Source: Shewanella loihica PV-4
GTDB lineage: Bacteria; Pseudomonadota; Gammaproteobacteria; Enterobacterales; Shewanellaceae
DNA: 64,000 bases
Direction: 5' to 3'
NCBI RefSeq assembly: GCF_000016065.1
Contig: NC_009092.1
Coordinates: forward strand, 1,426,001-1,490,000
Positions 17,320 through 25,562 of this stretch are shown here, one piece after another. The stretch's first letter is position 1; every line of letters starts with the position of its first letter. The position numbers and the translations under genes were made by a program. The notes beneath the pieces were generated by a model that was not told the DNA's origin, did no database searches, and was given only the letters and a program-made list of their open reading frames with translations.

Positions 17320-17358
17320 ATTCAAGAGTCGTACTCAAGAGTCGTAATCAAGAGTGCA
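17320..17358 (+). repeat. Three tandem 13-bp repeats in the ohr leader
   Basis: ATTCAAGAGTCGT, ACTCAAGAGTCGT and AATCAAGAGTGCA follow each other directly. Confidence 0.75.
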
Positions 17359-17416
17359 CTCTAAATTGCAAAAAGCACTTTGCTTTCAATGAACCTATTC
17401 TAGATGAGGAAAGACC

Positions 17417-17851
17417 ATGAAGACTTTATATGAGACTCAAGCCACTGCGAGCGCCGGACGTAACGGACAGGTGACGACAGACGACGGCAAGCTGTCTATC
17501 GCCCTTAGCTATCCCAAAGAGATGGGCGGCAGCGGCGAGGCGAGCAACCCTGAGCAGCTATTTGCGGCGGGCTACAGCGCCTGTTTCTCCAATGCCGTTC
17601 TGCATGTGGCCAGAGAAGCTAAGGTAAAGCTGACGCAGGCGCCGGTTACCGCTAAGGTGGGCATTGGTGCTCGCGCAGAAGGTGGTTTCGGCCTAACCGT
17701 GGCCCTGAGTGTCGAGCTGGCGGTATCTGATGAGTTATCTCAGGAGCAAGCCGCAGAGCTGGTAAGAACGGCCCATCAGGTCTGCCCATACTCTAACGCA
17801 GTGCGCAACAACATAGATGTTGCGCTAACTGTGAATGGCCAGTCTCTGTAA
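17417..17851 (+). CDS. ohr: Organic hydroperoxide resistance protein
   Basis: Thiol peroxidase that reduces lipid and organic hydroperoxides. 144 residues with the family pattern NPEQLFAAGYSACFSNA (reactive Cys56) and HQVCPYSNAVRNN (resolving Cys123), and SYPKEMGGSGE before it. Ribosome site GAGGAAAG. It is distinct from the OsmC-type paralogue at 10953. Upstream twin operator-like sites suggest peroxide-responsive control. Confidence 0.96.
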   Translation: MKTLYETQATASAGRNGQVTTDDGKLSIALSYPKEMGGSGEASNPEQLFAAGYSACFSNAVLHVAREAKVKLTQAPVTAKVGIGARAEGGFGLTVALSVELAVSDELSQEQAAELVRTAHQVCPYSNAVRNNIDVALTVNGQSL

Positions 17852-17917
17852 CTAGCTAGCTACTCTAGCTTATTAGCGAGTTCCAGGCTGGCAGCCCTAG
17901 GTGAAGGTGTTAACACA

Positions 17918-18859
17918 CTAAAGCCTGTGTTTTGCCAGCTCGGTGAGTAGCATCTCACGTCCCTCGCTTTCCACATGGGTCAAGAAGGCCTGAGCGATTG
18001 CCGAGGGACGTTTTGATTTAAGCCAGAGAAAATACCAGTTGGAATTGATCGGCAATTCCTTCACATTCAGCTGCGCCAGCCCGGTATTGCCGCCAAAGGC
18101 GAGGGTATGGGCCGAGAGTATGCTGACGCCCAGTCCTGACATCACCGAGTGTTTGATCGCCTCATTACTCTCTATGGTCATCTTCACGTTAAGCTTCACC
18201 CCCTGTTTCGCCATGAAACGCTCAATCGCCAAGCGGGTGCCCGAGCCATTTTCACGCATTAAGAAGGGCGCATCACAGAGCTCGGCTAACGAAACGCCAT
18301 CCTGACTGACCAGGGGATGATTCTCCTGGGCGATAGCCACCAGAGGATTGTTGAAGAATTCGATACTATCTGTGTTGAGATCCGCTGGGGGATGACTGAA
18401 CACGTAGAAGTCGTCGATGCCCTGTTTGAGGCGCTCAATGATCTGCTGGCGGTTACCCACATTTAGCTGCACTGCGACATTGGGATAGCGCTCGCAGAAG
18501 GGGCCGAGCAGGTGGGGAATAAAGTATTTCGAGGTGGTCACCACCGCCAGGCGCAGGGTACCCGATTTGAGCTCCCCCATGTCCGACAGCGACATCTCCA
18601 GCCTCGCAAAGCTGTCGAGGATCTCTGTGGCCGATTTAACCACCTCCAGCCCCGCCTCGGTAAACACCACCTTGCGACCCACTATGTTATACAGGGGGAA
18701 ACCTATCACATCGGCGAGCTTCTTGAGCTGCATCGAGATGGTCGGCTGAGTGAGGTGCAGGGTCTCGGCGGCGCCGCTGACGCTGCCGCTATCATAGACA
18801 GCCAGCAAGATCTCCATCTGCCTGAGGGTACCAAGATGTGCCTGTAGTCTGAGGGACAT
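17918..18859 (-). CDS. LysR-family regulator of the CbbR/CmpR type
   Basis: 313 residues: winged HTH at about 10-70 (LRQMEILLAVYDSGSVSGAAETLHLTQPTISMQLKKL) and an effector domain. The segment LRLAVVTTSKYFIPHLLGPF followed by QLNVGNRQQIIERL is the hallmark of CbbR/CmpR regulators, which control CO2 fixation and bicarbonate transporters in autotrophs. It is divergently placed to a small membrane protein, an SbtA-like transporter, purE and purK, with palindromes in the shared 138-bp gap, so it most likely controls that operon and itself. Confidence 0.88.
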   Translation of the reverse strand: MSLRLQAHLGTLRQMEILLAVYDSGSVSGAAETLHLTQPTISMQLKKLADVIGFPLYNIVGRKVVFTEAGLEVVKSATEILDSFARLEMSLSDMGELKSGTLRLAVVTTSKYFIPHLLGPFCERYPNVAVQLNVGNRQQIIERLKQGIDDFYVFSHPPADLNTDSIEFFNNPLVAIAQENHPLVSQDGVSLAELCDAPFLMRENGSGTRLAIERFMAKQGVKLNVKMTIESNEAIKHSVMSGLGVSILSAHTLAFGGNTGLAQLNVKELPINSNWYFLWLKSKRPSAIAQAFLTHVESEGREMLLTELAKHRL

Positions 18860-18872
18860 AGTCGCTCCATGT

Positions 18873-18888
18873 ATAGATTTTTATCTAT
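18873..18888. promoter_or_regulatory. LysR operator-like palindrome
   Basis: ATAGAT-TTTT-ATCTAT is a perfect inverted repeat 14 nt from the LysR start codon; a related ATATCTATTTTTATATAT follows at about 18902-18920. Both are in the divergent gap, where LysR proteins normally bind. Confidence 0.6.
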
Positions 18889-18997
18889 ATAAAAACATAA
18901 AAATATCTATTTTTATATATAAATTGTTTTTGGCAAGATCGCTCCAGCTAAAAGAACACCGAATTTTTCGCGGTATCAGTCGTAAACGGGGGATCTT

Positions 18998-19246
18998 ATG
19001 AAACAGTTAACTCAGCTTGTCCTGGCAGAAAAACAATCACTCTTCAGCCTAGTCGTGGGCATGGTGGTGACGGCACTGGCGTTTGCCGCCATGAGGGAAG
19101 GGCACAACGGTATGGGGCTGCTGGTTGTCGGTCTCGGCCTGATCTCACTGACCTTGGTCTCCATCGCCGCCAAGCTGTCGTCTAAGCTCTCGAATAGGCG
19201 CCGCACCGTAAAGCCTACCACTCGCCTGCAAGTAAAGGGCGCCTAA
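18998..19246 (+). CDS. Small two-helix membrane protein of the bicarbonate/purine operon
   Basis: 82 residues with two hydrophobic segments (about 17-33 and 40-59) and a basic tail (KLSNRRRTVKPTTRLQVKGA). No family recognised; it is not a PII-like SbtB. It ends one base before the SbtA-like start, so the two are coupled, and it may be an accessory subunit of that transporter. Ribosome site GGGGATC. Confidence 0.75.
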   Translation: MKQLTQLVLAEKQSLFSLVVGMVVTALAFAAMREGHNGMGLLVVGLGLISLTLVSIAAKLSSKLSNRRRTVKPTTRLQVKGA

Positions 19247-19247
19247 G

Positions 19248-20180
19248 ATGCAGCTAGATATCACCATTGCCTTCTTTATCCTGGGGGCGCTCGCCACCCT
19301 GATCCGCTCCGACATTCAGTTTCCCAAGGCGCTCTATCAGAGTCTGACGCTATTTCTCATGCTGGCCATCGGCCTCAAAGGGGGCGTGGCACTGTCAAAA
19401 TATGGTTCCATGGCGCTCTTGCCACAATCCTTGCTGGTGATTGGCATGGGGCTGATTATTCCGCTGATAGCCTTTCCTATTCTGCGCTATATCGGCCAGC
19501 TCAAGCTTGAGGATGCGGCCTCTATTGCGGCCCACTATGGCTCGGTCAGCATAGGCACCTACGCGGTGGCCGTGGCGTTTCTCGAGGCGCAGGGCATAAG
19601 CTATGAGGCCTACTTCCCGCTGTTTGTGGTATTGCTGGAGATCCCCGCCATCGCCGTGGGTATCGCCCTGGCCAGGCGTTCGGGCACTAATCTCAAGTGG
19701 CGCACGCTTATCCATGAGGTGTTCTGCAACCAGAGTCTGGTGCTGCTGGTCGGCGCGCTGATCATCGGCTACTTCTGGGCCGAGCGCATCGAGGGGGTGA
19801 CCCCGCTCTTCTTCAACCTGTTCCATGGTGTGCTGGCCCTCTTCCTGCTGGAGATGGGCATGCTTGCCGCCAGCCGTCTAAAAGAGCTCAAGCAGATGGG
19901 CAACTTCATGCTGGCATTTGGCGTCTTCATGCCACTGATTGGTGGCTTGCTGGGCAGTATTCTTGGCTTACAGATGGGACTGTCGAGCGGCGGCGCCACT
20001 CTGCTGGCGGTACTGGGGGCGAGCGCCTCATACATTGCGGTGCCCGCGGCAATGCGGGTAGCGATTCCCGAGGCGAATCAGAGCCTGTCTATCACCTATT
20101 CACTGGCAATTACTTTTCCGTTCAACGTATTGGTGGGCATACCTACCTATGCGCTGTTCACCTATTGGTTATCAAATTAA
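19248..20180 (+). CDS. SbtA-like sodium-dependent bicarbonate transporter (DUF897)
   Basis: 310 residues, about ten transmembrane helices in two inverted halves. Motifs such as FPKALYQSLTLFLMLAIGLKGG, AAHYGSVSIGTYAVAVAFLE and TLLAVLGASASYIAVPAAMR match the SbtA family of Na+/HCO3- symporters first known from cyanobacteria. It lies between a CbbR-like regulator and purE-purK; PurK consumes HCO3-. The substrate in this organism is inferred, not shown. Confidence 0.85.
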   Translation: MQLDITIAFFILGALATLIRSDIQFPKALYQSLTLFLMLAIGLKGGVALSKYGSMALLPQSLLVIGMGLIIPLIAFPILRYIGQLKLEDAASIAAHYGSVSIGTYAVAVAFLEAQGISYEAYFPLFVVLLEIPAIAVGIALARRSGTNLKWRTLIHEVFCNQSLVLLVGALIIGYFWAERIEGVTPLFFNLFHGVLALFLLEMGMLAASRLKELKQMGNFMLAFGVFMPLIGGLLGSILGLQMGLSSGGATLLAVLGASASYIAVPAAMRVAIPEANQSLSITYSLAITFPFNVLVGIPTYALFTYWLSN

Positions 20181-20189
20181 GAGGCACGT

Positions 20190-20672
20190 ATGAATAAAGC
20201 AAGAGTTGCAATCATCATGGGTTCACAGAGCGATTGGCCGACCATGAAAAATGCCACCACAGTCCTGGATGCCCTGGGGATCGCCTACAGCAAACAGGTG
20301 GTCTCGGCGCACCGCACCCCAGAGCGTCTGGTGAGCTTCAGCCATGGCGCGGCCGACGAAGGGATCGAGGTGATCATCGCCGGTGCTGGCGGCGCCGCGC
20401 ATCTGCCGGGCATGACGGCAGCCATGACGCATCTGCCTGTGATTGCGGTGCCCGTGATGAGCAAGGCCCTGAAAGGGATGGATAGTCTACTTTCTATCGT
20501 GCAGATGCCAAAAGGGGTTGCGGTGGCGACTCAGGCGATTGGCGATTCAGGCGCCTTTAACGCCGGCCTGATGGCGGCGCAAATTCTAGCCTTGGGCGAT
20601 AGCGAACTGACCCAGCGTCTGTGTGACTGGCGTGCTAGCCAAACCTCAGGTGTACCGCTGGAGGTAGAATAA
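20190..20672 (+). CDS. purE: N5-carboxyaminoimidazole ribonucleotide mutase
   Basis: 160 residues with the canonical class I PurE motifs GSQSDWPTM (11-19), SAHRTP with catalytic His41, [11 protein letters not shown] (65-75) and [17 protein letters not shown]. It converts N5-CAIR made by PurK to CAIR. It starts 10 nt after the transporter gene and its stop overlaps the purK start (TAATG). It differs clearly from the PurE at 3520, so the window encodes two PurE paralogues. Confidence 0.93.
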   Translation: MNKARVAIIMGSQSDWPTMKNATTVLDALGIAYSKQVVSAHRTPERLVSFSHGAADEGIEVIIAGAGGAAHLPGMTAAMTHLPVIAVPVMSKALKGMDSLLSIVQMPKGVAVATQAIGDSGAFNAGLMAAQILALGDSELTQRLCDWRASQTSGVPLEVE

Positions 20673-21769
20673 TGCGTATCGGCATTATCGGTTGTGGTCA
20701 GCTGGCGCGCATGATGGCGCTGGCGGGCATTCCATTAGGGCTGAAATTTAGCTTCGTCGCCGATGGTGGCCCTGATACGGATCTCAGCTGTGTCGAGGGG
20801 CTCGGCCCTGTGGCGCCCTGGCAGCCGGGCCAGAGTGTCAGCGCACTCTATGAAGCCTTGGGAAAACCAGAGGTGATCACGGTCGAAAAAGAACAGGTAG
20901 ATCTCGAGCTTGTTCGCGCCCTCGAAGCCCACTGCATCATTAGACCGAATGTCGATAGCATCGCCAAGTGCAAGAGCCGTATTCACGAGAAGCAGCTATT
21001 AGCCGAGCTTGGTATTCCCTGCGCGCCCTTTACCTATGATGTCAGCCTCGAGGAGAGCGCCAAGACCTTAGATTATCCTATGGTGATCAAGTCCCTCGAT
21101 GAAGGCTATGACGGTAAGAACCAATGGGTGGTGCGCAGCAATGATGATCTTGTCAGCGTTGCGCCTAATCTTAAACAAGGTCATTACCTAGCGGAGCAGT
21201 GGATTCCTTTTGATGCAGAGGTGTCTATCATAGGTGTGCGCGGCGCCAGCGGCGAGGTGAGCTGTTACCCCCTGACCGAGAATCAGCATCAAAATGGGAT
21301 TCTGGTGCGCTCAATGGCGCCTGCCAGAGGACTAAGCGGCGAGATGGTGCAGCAGGCGCAAAGCTATATGACCAAATTGCTGCAAGCCCAAGAGTATGTT
21401 GGTGTGCTCGCCATGGAGCTGTTTGTGCTGGGTGATAAGCTGCTGGTGAATGAGTTAGCACCTCGGGTACACAACAGCGGCCACTGGACTCAGCTCGGCG
21501 CTCAAACTTGCCAGTTTGAGAATCACATCCGCGCCGTCGCCGGACTCGCCCTGGGGGCAACCTCGGCCATAGGTAAGACCGGCATGCTGAATCTGTTAGG
21601 TGTCGTTGCTCCGCCAATGGACGCCCTAAGCAGCAATGCCAGCCTGCACTGGTATAACAAGGCCGCCAAGCCCAACCGCAAGTTAGGACACATCAACTTC
21701 ATGCTGGATGACTACGCCCAACTGGTTAGCCAGATGCAAAGCGTCGAGCAGTCGCTGGTGAAGTGCTAA
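20672..21769 (+). CDS. purK: N5-carboxyaminoimidazole ribonucleotide synthase
   Basis: 365-residue ATP-grasp enzyme that makes N5-CAIR from AIR, ATP and bicarbonate. Visible are the N-terminal IGIIGCGQLARMMALAG, the lysine-containing IHEKQLLAELGIP and YPMVIKSLDEGYDGKNQWVV, and NELAPRVHNSGHWTQLG. The start overlaps the purE stop. In this operon the transporter upstream would supply its bicarbonate. A terminator follows at 21845. Confidence 0.95.
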   Translation: MRIGIIGCGQLARMMALAGIPLGLKFSFVADGGPDTDLSCVEGLGPVAPWQPGQSVSALYEALGKPEVITVEKEQVDLELVRALEAHCIIRPNVDSIAKCKSRIHEKQLLAELGIPCAPFTYDVSLEESAKTLDYPMVIKSLDEGYDGKNQWVVRSNDDLVSVAPNLKQGHYLAEQWIPFDAEVSIIGVRGASGEVSCYPLTENQHQNGILVRSMAPARGLSGEMVQQAQSYMTKLLQAQEYVGVLAMELFVLGDKLLVNELAPRVHNSGHWTQLGAQTCQFENHIRAVAGLALGATSAIGKTGMLNLLGVVAPPMDALSSNASLHWYNKAAKPNRKLGHINFMLDDYAQLVSQMQSVEQSLVKC

Positions 21770-21844
21770 GTTAAAAAGTTCATGCACGAGATTGGTGTTT
21801 AAGGCTTAGCTTCAAAGATTAATTGTCTTAAACCGATAAAGAGG

Positions 21845-21877
21845 AAAGCCCCGACAAGACCTGCCGGGGCTTTTTTA
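21845..21877 (+). terminator. Rho-independent terminator after purK
   Basis: 9-bp perfect stem AAAGCCCCG / CGGGGCTTT and T-run. Confidence 0.9.
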
Positions 21878-21934
21878 TCTTTGATTTTAAGCCGTTAAAT
21901 AGACTTGCTGCATGCTCTTAAAAAGCGATAGATA

Positions 21935-21974
21935 CAAAAAAGCCGCTAAACCCCTCTGGTAAGGGCTTAGCGGC
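21935..21974 (-). terminator. Stranded original terminator of ssrA
   Basis: Minus-strand hairpin GCCGCTAA...TTAGCGGC with an inner CCCT/AGGG pairing, followed on the minus strand by seven T. It lies just beyond a copy of the ssrA 3' end (21999-22014), in the place and orientation an ssrA terminator would have before the island was inserted. Confidence 0.7.
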
Positions 21975-21998
21975 CTTTGAAGGTTATCGCTAACCTGA

Positions 21999-22014
21999 TG
22001 TTGGTGGGGCGGCG
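21999..22014 (-). other. attL core: partial copy of the ssrA 3' end
   Basis: TGTTGGTGGGGCGGCG matches the ssrA 3' end at 40987-41003 (TGTTGGTGGAGGCGGCG) except for one missing base. Sequence outside it to the left continues into an ssrA-like terminator; sequence to the right is island DNA. Confidence 0.75.
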
Positions 22015-22080
22015 TCATCTGAATAGGTTTGCTTTCTATCTGTTTTGATTAATTTATTGCCGGTTCAGTTTTTCTTTTTG

Positions 22081-22099
22081 GAGTACCATTTGGAATACC
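22081..22099. repeat. Left arm-type integrase sites
   Basis: GAGTACCA then TTTGGAATACC; the latter is the exact reverse complement of GGTATTCCAAA found at the integrase end (40829-40839). Confidence 0.6.
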
Positions 22100-22221
22100 G
22101 TCTTTAAATGTCATTTTTGTTTATATTTTTCAATATTTAATATGTTTTTCAATGGTTTGGGTTTCTTTTCTTGCCTGGAAACTGAATTGGCGTCTATATT
22201 TCGATAATTGGCGTATTTTCA

Positions 22222-22908
22222 CTATTTATTGAAAACATTGTAGTACAGTTTTGTTGCCTCAATCAGCATGTCATTATCTATTTTTTTTCCCTGTTCGTTG
22301 GCTAGAAAGATTATATCGTAAAGCTTGGCTATTCCATTTTCGAGCTCGTCTCTTTGGGCTAGTAACGAAGTATTTTGTTGTTTCAGTTGTGCGATAGGTG
22401 GTGTAGACCTTTTCAGCAATTGCTCATGTTTAGCTCTTTCAGCTTCAATTTGTCGCACTCTTTTCTCCTCGGCCAATTTTTCCTTTATGGCCTTCTGCTC
22501 GGCTAGGAAGTTACAGTAGTTTTCCGTAATGAGTTGAGTGACGATGTCCGTCTTATTGTGACCTTTGCACATTTGAGTGAGTTGATTGGATACGTCTCGA
22601 TTCAAGCTTATTGATAGCGTAACCAAATTCTTATTCTTTCTGTGCTTCTTTGCTCGCCATGCATTACCCATTTTTTTGGCAAATAGCTTAATGTCAGAGG
22701 GGGGAGTATTTTTAGATAAGAAATGTTTAGCCAAAGCGGAATTTATCAGCTCACTTTGCAATAGTCCCTGTTGTAGAAAAACTCCCTGTTTAGATAAATA
22801 TTTCTCTATCCATTTCATCGTGGCAGGGGTCTCTGAATCCAAAAATTCAAAAAGCTTGATGGCGTCAGGAGGCGTGAGTTGTTGTCTATTTGGCATGATT
22901 GGGTTCAT
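22222..22908 (-). CDS. Hypothetical island protein with C-terminal coiled coil
   Basis: 228 residues. The middle (LVTLSISLNRDVSNQLTQMCKGHNKTDIVTQLI) resembles a ribbon-helix-helix type DNA-binding segment, and residues ~130-205 form a charged coiled coil (EKLAEEKRVRQIEAERAKHEQLL...). Both suggest a DNA-binding or structural role in the element. No family is recognised. Lowest-GC part of the window, clearly unlike the flanking chromosome. Confidence 0.65.
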   Translation of the reverse strand: MNPIMPNRQQLTPPDAIKLFEFLDSETPATMKWIEKYLSKQGVFLQQGLLQSELINSALAKHFLSKNTPPSDIKLFAKKMGNAWRAKKHRKNKNLVTLSISLNRDVSNQLTQMCKGHNKTDIVTQLITENYCNFLAEQKAIKEKLAEEKRVRQIEAERAKHEQLLKRSTPPIAQLKQQNTSLLAQRDELENGIAKLYDIIFLANEQGKKIDNDMLIEATKLYYNVFNK

Positions 22909-23023
22909 GGTAAATTTGCGTTACTTGTAACGTAACATGGATTTTACCTTTTCAGTATGTCTATTTTCATGGGCTTTTGTGTGGTAGAACTAAGTGAAAA
23001 ATGGACTTGTATGAATTCTAGGT

Positions 23024-24490
23024 ATGCGACTTTTAGAATCAATGACGGATGCAGCTGCAGAAATTCGGTGGGTGTTATTAGCTTGGGCTGCTCGTTTGGG
23101 CAGTGGCTTTCAATCTGGGACAAAGGATGATTTGGCGTTGGCTTTGGGTGTATCAAAGCGGCATTTGGGTGTAGCGTTGGAGTACTTGGAAAGAGAGGGG
23201 TATCTTTGGAAGATAAAGAGAGCGATAGTGTTGCCTCCAGGAAAAAAGCGAAAAGTTGGCTTTGATTTCTGCTTGTCGCCCGAAGCATTGAGGATGTGGC
23301 ATGCTTGGGATTCTTCCGAAGTCATATGGAAGGATGAAATTAACCATGTGCTTTTATCTTCAACACCTATAGCTTCATTTAGAACATCTGCAGCGATAAC
23401 AACCCAAATGCGTTTGGTTTGGATCGCGCTATTGATGTCATCCGACAAGACTGGATATGTCGTAGGTATCGAGGATTCGTTTTTCAGTAAAGTACTTGGA
23501 ATGACAGAGGCTCAGATTCGCCGAACGGTTAGAGCACTAGAGCTAGTTGGTGTAGTGTCAGTCGTTGCCGCTCAAATAGCTCGTACTACTCTTTTTGGGC
23601 CTATGCCTCCTGTCTATAAAGTTCATCCCCAGTCGAGTCAGTGGAAGATTATTAGGGTGGGTATTACTCGTAATGATATGGAGTTTGAGCCTATCAGGCT
23701 TCTAAGGAAACTGATTTCTTATGATCAGCTCGCAACAGTGCGTATGCGCTCTAAGAATGGAAAATTACCAATTCAAGACTCATATCTTTCTGAAGATCAA
23801 TATTTTAGGTTATCGAAGCACTTTCGAAATAAGAAGCTTAAAGCCTTGGTTCAACAAACTTGCTTGGCGATAGTTTTCTCTCATGCTTCAAACATTTTGG
23901 CTACTCGTCTATCCGGCACTTCTCAGCTGCACAGCGGATTGAATTCATTATCTGAATCGAATAAAGGGGCCTTAACGGTCGTGGATCAGCCTGCGAATTA
24001 TCAGGATAGGGATTTGTTTAATAGAGTTAGCTTTGAACTGTCGAATAGTCTGTCTTGTGGGGATGTAGTGAGCTTTGAAAAGGTGGGGGTGGAAGGTGGG
24101 GACCTAAACAACAAAATGGAAAATGAGATTTTCCGATCGTTTATCATTAAGGAATTGACGATTGATATAGTCGATTTAATCCAGCAACTTTCAAAAGAAT
24201 TGCAAGTATTTGTTGATTCTTTTGGGGATAAACTGCGTGTCTTGAGTTATCAAAAGCATCAAGCTATCGGTGTCTCTCTGCCTGTGCAGGAAGCCTCTCT
24301 CAAACAAAGCCAAGACACAGGCTCAAATGAAAAAGCATACAAAATGCTAGCTTCACATGTGTTGGAAGTTATCGTTCCCAATGAAGAAAAATATACTGAC
24401 TGTTTGATTTATGCTGGAGAGCTATATATGGCTAACTCCAGAGTGAAGCACCCAAAGGTTCGCCAAGTTGATAATCTAGTTTTGTTGTAA
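23024..24490 (+). CDS. Hypothetical island protein with winged-helix-like segments
   Basis: 488 residues. Two stretches look like winged helix domains: about 30-75 (SGTKDDLALALGVSKRHLGVALEYLEREGYLWKI) and about 145-190 (YVVGIEDSFFSKVLGMTEAQIRRTVRALELVGVVSVV). The rest is not recognised. Such tandem HTH proteins occur beside replication genes in integrative elements, so a regulatory or replication role is possible. It is divergent from the coiled-coil gene at 22222. Confidence 0.6.
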   Translation: MRLLESMTDAAAEIRWVLLAWAARLGSGFQSGTKDDLALALGVSKRHLGVALEYLEREGYLWKIKRAIVLPPGKKRKVGFDFCLSPEALRMWHAWDSSEVIWKDEINHVLLSSTPIASFRTSAAITTQMRLVWIALLMSSDKTGYVVGIEDSFFSKVLGMTEAQIRRTVRALELVGVVSVVAAQIARTTLFGPMPPVYKVHPQSSQWKIIRVGITRNDMEFEPIRLLRKLISYDQLATVRMRSKNGKLPIQDSYLSEDQYFRLSKHFRNKKLKALVQQTCLAIVFSHASNILATRLSGTSQLHSGLNSLSESNKGALTVVDQPANYQDRDLFNRVSFELSNSLSCGDVVSFEKVGVEGGDLNNKMENEIFRSFIIKELTIDIVDLIQQLSKELQVFVDSFGDKLRVLSYQKHQAIGVSLPVQEASLKQSQDTGSNEKAYKMLASHVLEVIVPNEEKYTDCLIYAGELYMANSRVKHPKVRQVDNLVLL

Positions 24491-24807
24491 GAACACGTAG
24501 CACGATTGATTTGTGCGTCGAAGTCTTGAGTTTTACCTGTCAATCTTCGATGACAAAATATTTTAACTAGAGACTAAGCGGGAGGGGGAAATCCGCTTCA
24601 ATTGCCTTCGTTTCGATCTGTTATGGCAAGGGGTTCGATGTATTCTTTTGTCTGTTTGTTAATATTAGTTTTGTTATCAAACTCTTAATGTGTGTGTCTG
24701 TTGATAATAGCATTTCCAACTGTACCCAACTGGTTGGTATTTCGTTTAAGTTAAAAATTATTGAGTCCAAACAAGTTATGAACAATAACTAACATGGGCT
24801 TATCAGT
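24491..24807. other. Intergenic gap in the island
   Basis: 317 bp, AT-rich, no gene or clear hairpin terminator seen. Probably holds the promoter of the Gp2-like gene. Confidence 0.4.
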
Positions 24808-25473
24808 ATGCGAACACGTTATCCTGCTAACACTAATCTTGTCGTGATCGATAATGGTCAATATCAAGGATGGAAAGTCAATTCTAGACCACTAAGTAAG
24901 CAATACTTGGATGCAATCCTCCGAACCATGCATGCCGCTCTTGATGAACATCCTCGTACCTTAATGGTACGATTTGATTTGCATTTGCCGCTTCTCAATT
25001 TCGATGATTCACCGAGGTTTTATGATTCAACGGTCATCAGTAAATTTTTCAAGTCACTTAATGCAAAAATCCAACATGATAGAGCAGTCAAACTACGAGA
25101 GGGAAAGCGTACACATCCATGCACGTTACGATATGTATGGGTGAAGGAATGTCGGGAGGCTGCTACGGACCATTATCATGTGGCGATTTTTCTCAATAAC
25201 GATGCTTACTGCCATTTGGGAAGTTACAGTAATGGTGGCAACAATCTAAGAGCTAGAATTGTTGAGGCATGGGCTAGTGCTATTGGAGTTGATGAGTTCG
25301 TTGCAGAAGATAAAGTTCATTGCCCTAGTAAACCATTGTATTACATAAATCGTAATTCGGTTGGTTTTACTACAAGTTTTGCTAAAGCTTTTGAACGATT
25401 GAGTTATTTAGCCAAGCTTGAGACTAAGCACTATGGTGATAACACTCGTTCTTTTGGGTGTAGTCAACGTTAG
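24808..25473 (+). CDS. Inovirus Gp2-like / YagK-YfjJ domain replication protein
   Basis: 221 residues with the pattern of the inovirus Gp2 family: RPLSKQYLDAILRTMHAALDEHPRTLMVRFDLHLP, FFKSLNAKI, LRYVWVKECREAATDHYHVAIFLNNDAY and the C-terminal SYLAKLETKHYGDNTRSFGCS. HYH at 122-124 is an HUH-type metal motif as in rolling-circle initiators. Family members occur in filamentous phages and in P4-like satellites. It suggests the island can be replicated as an excised circle, or is a satellite of a phage. Confidence 0.8.
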   Translation: MRTRYPANTNLVVIDNGQYQGWKVNSRPLSKQYLDAILRTMHAALDEHPRTLMVRFDLHLPLLNFDDSPRFYDSTVISKFFKSLNAKIQHDRAVKLREGKRTHPCTLRYVWVKECREAATDHYHVAIFLNNDAYCHLGSYSNGGNNLRARIVEAWASAIGVDEFVAEDKVHCPSKPLYYINRNSVGFTTSFAKAFERLSYLAKLETKHYGDNTRSFGCSQR

Positions 25474-25562
25474 CTGGGTGGTTCCATCAAGCTTTGATAA
25501 TTTGCGGTATATCAGGGGCGTCTGTTTCGCCCCTGTATCTTGCTCGAACATATGTGAGGTTT

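Larger units (their letters stand above)
16902..17416. promoter_or_regulatory. Divergent upstream region of the M35 protease and ohr
   Basis: No gene in these 515 bp. The ohr-proximal part holds two related GCGC-centred sites (17243-17263 and 17285-17307) and three 13-bp repeats. The protease-proximal part is AT-rich with a GTTAACAAATGTTAC-like element near 16934-16960. Confidence 0.5.
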
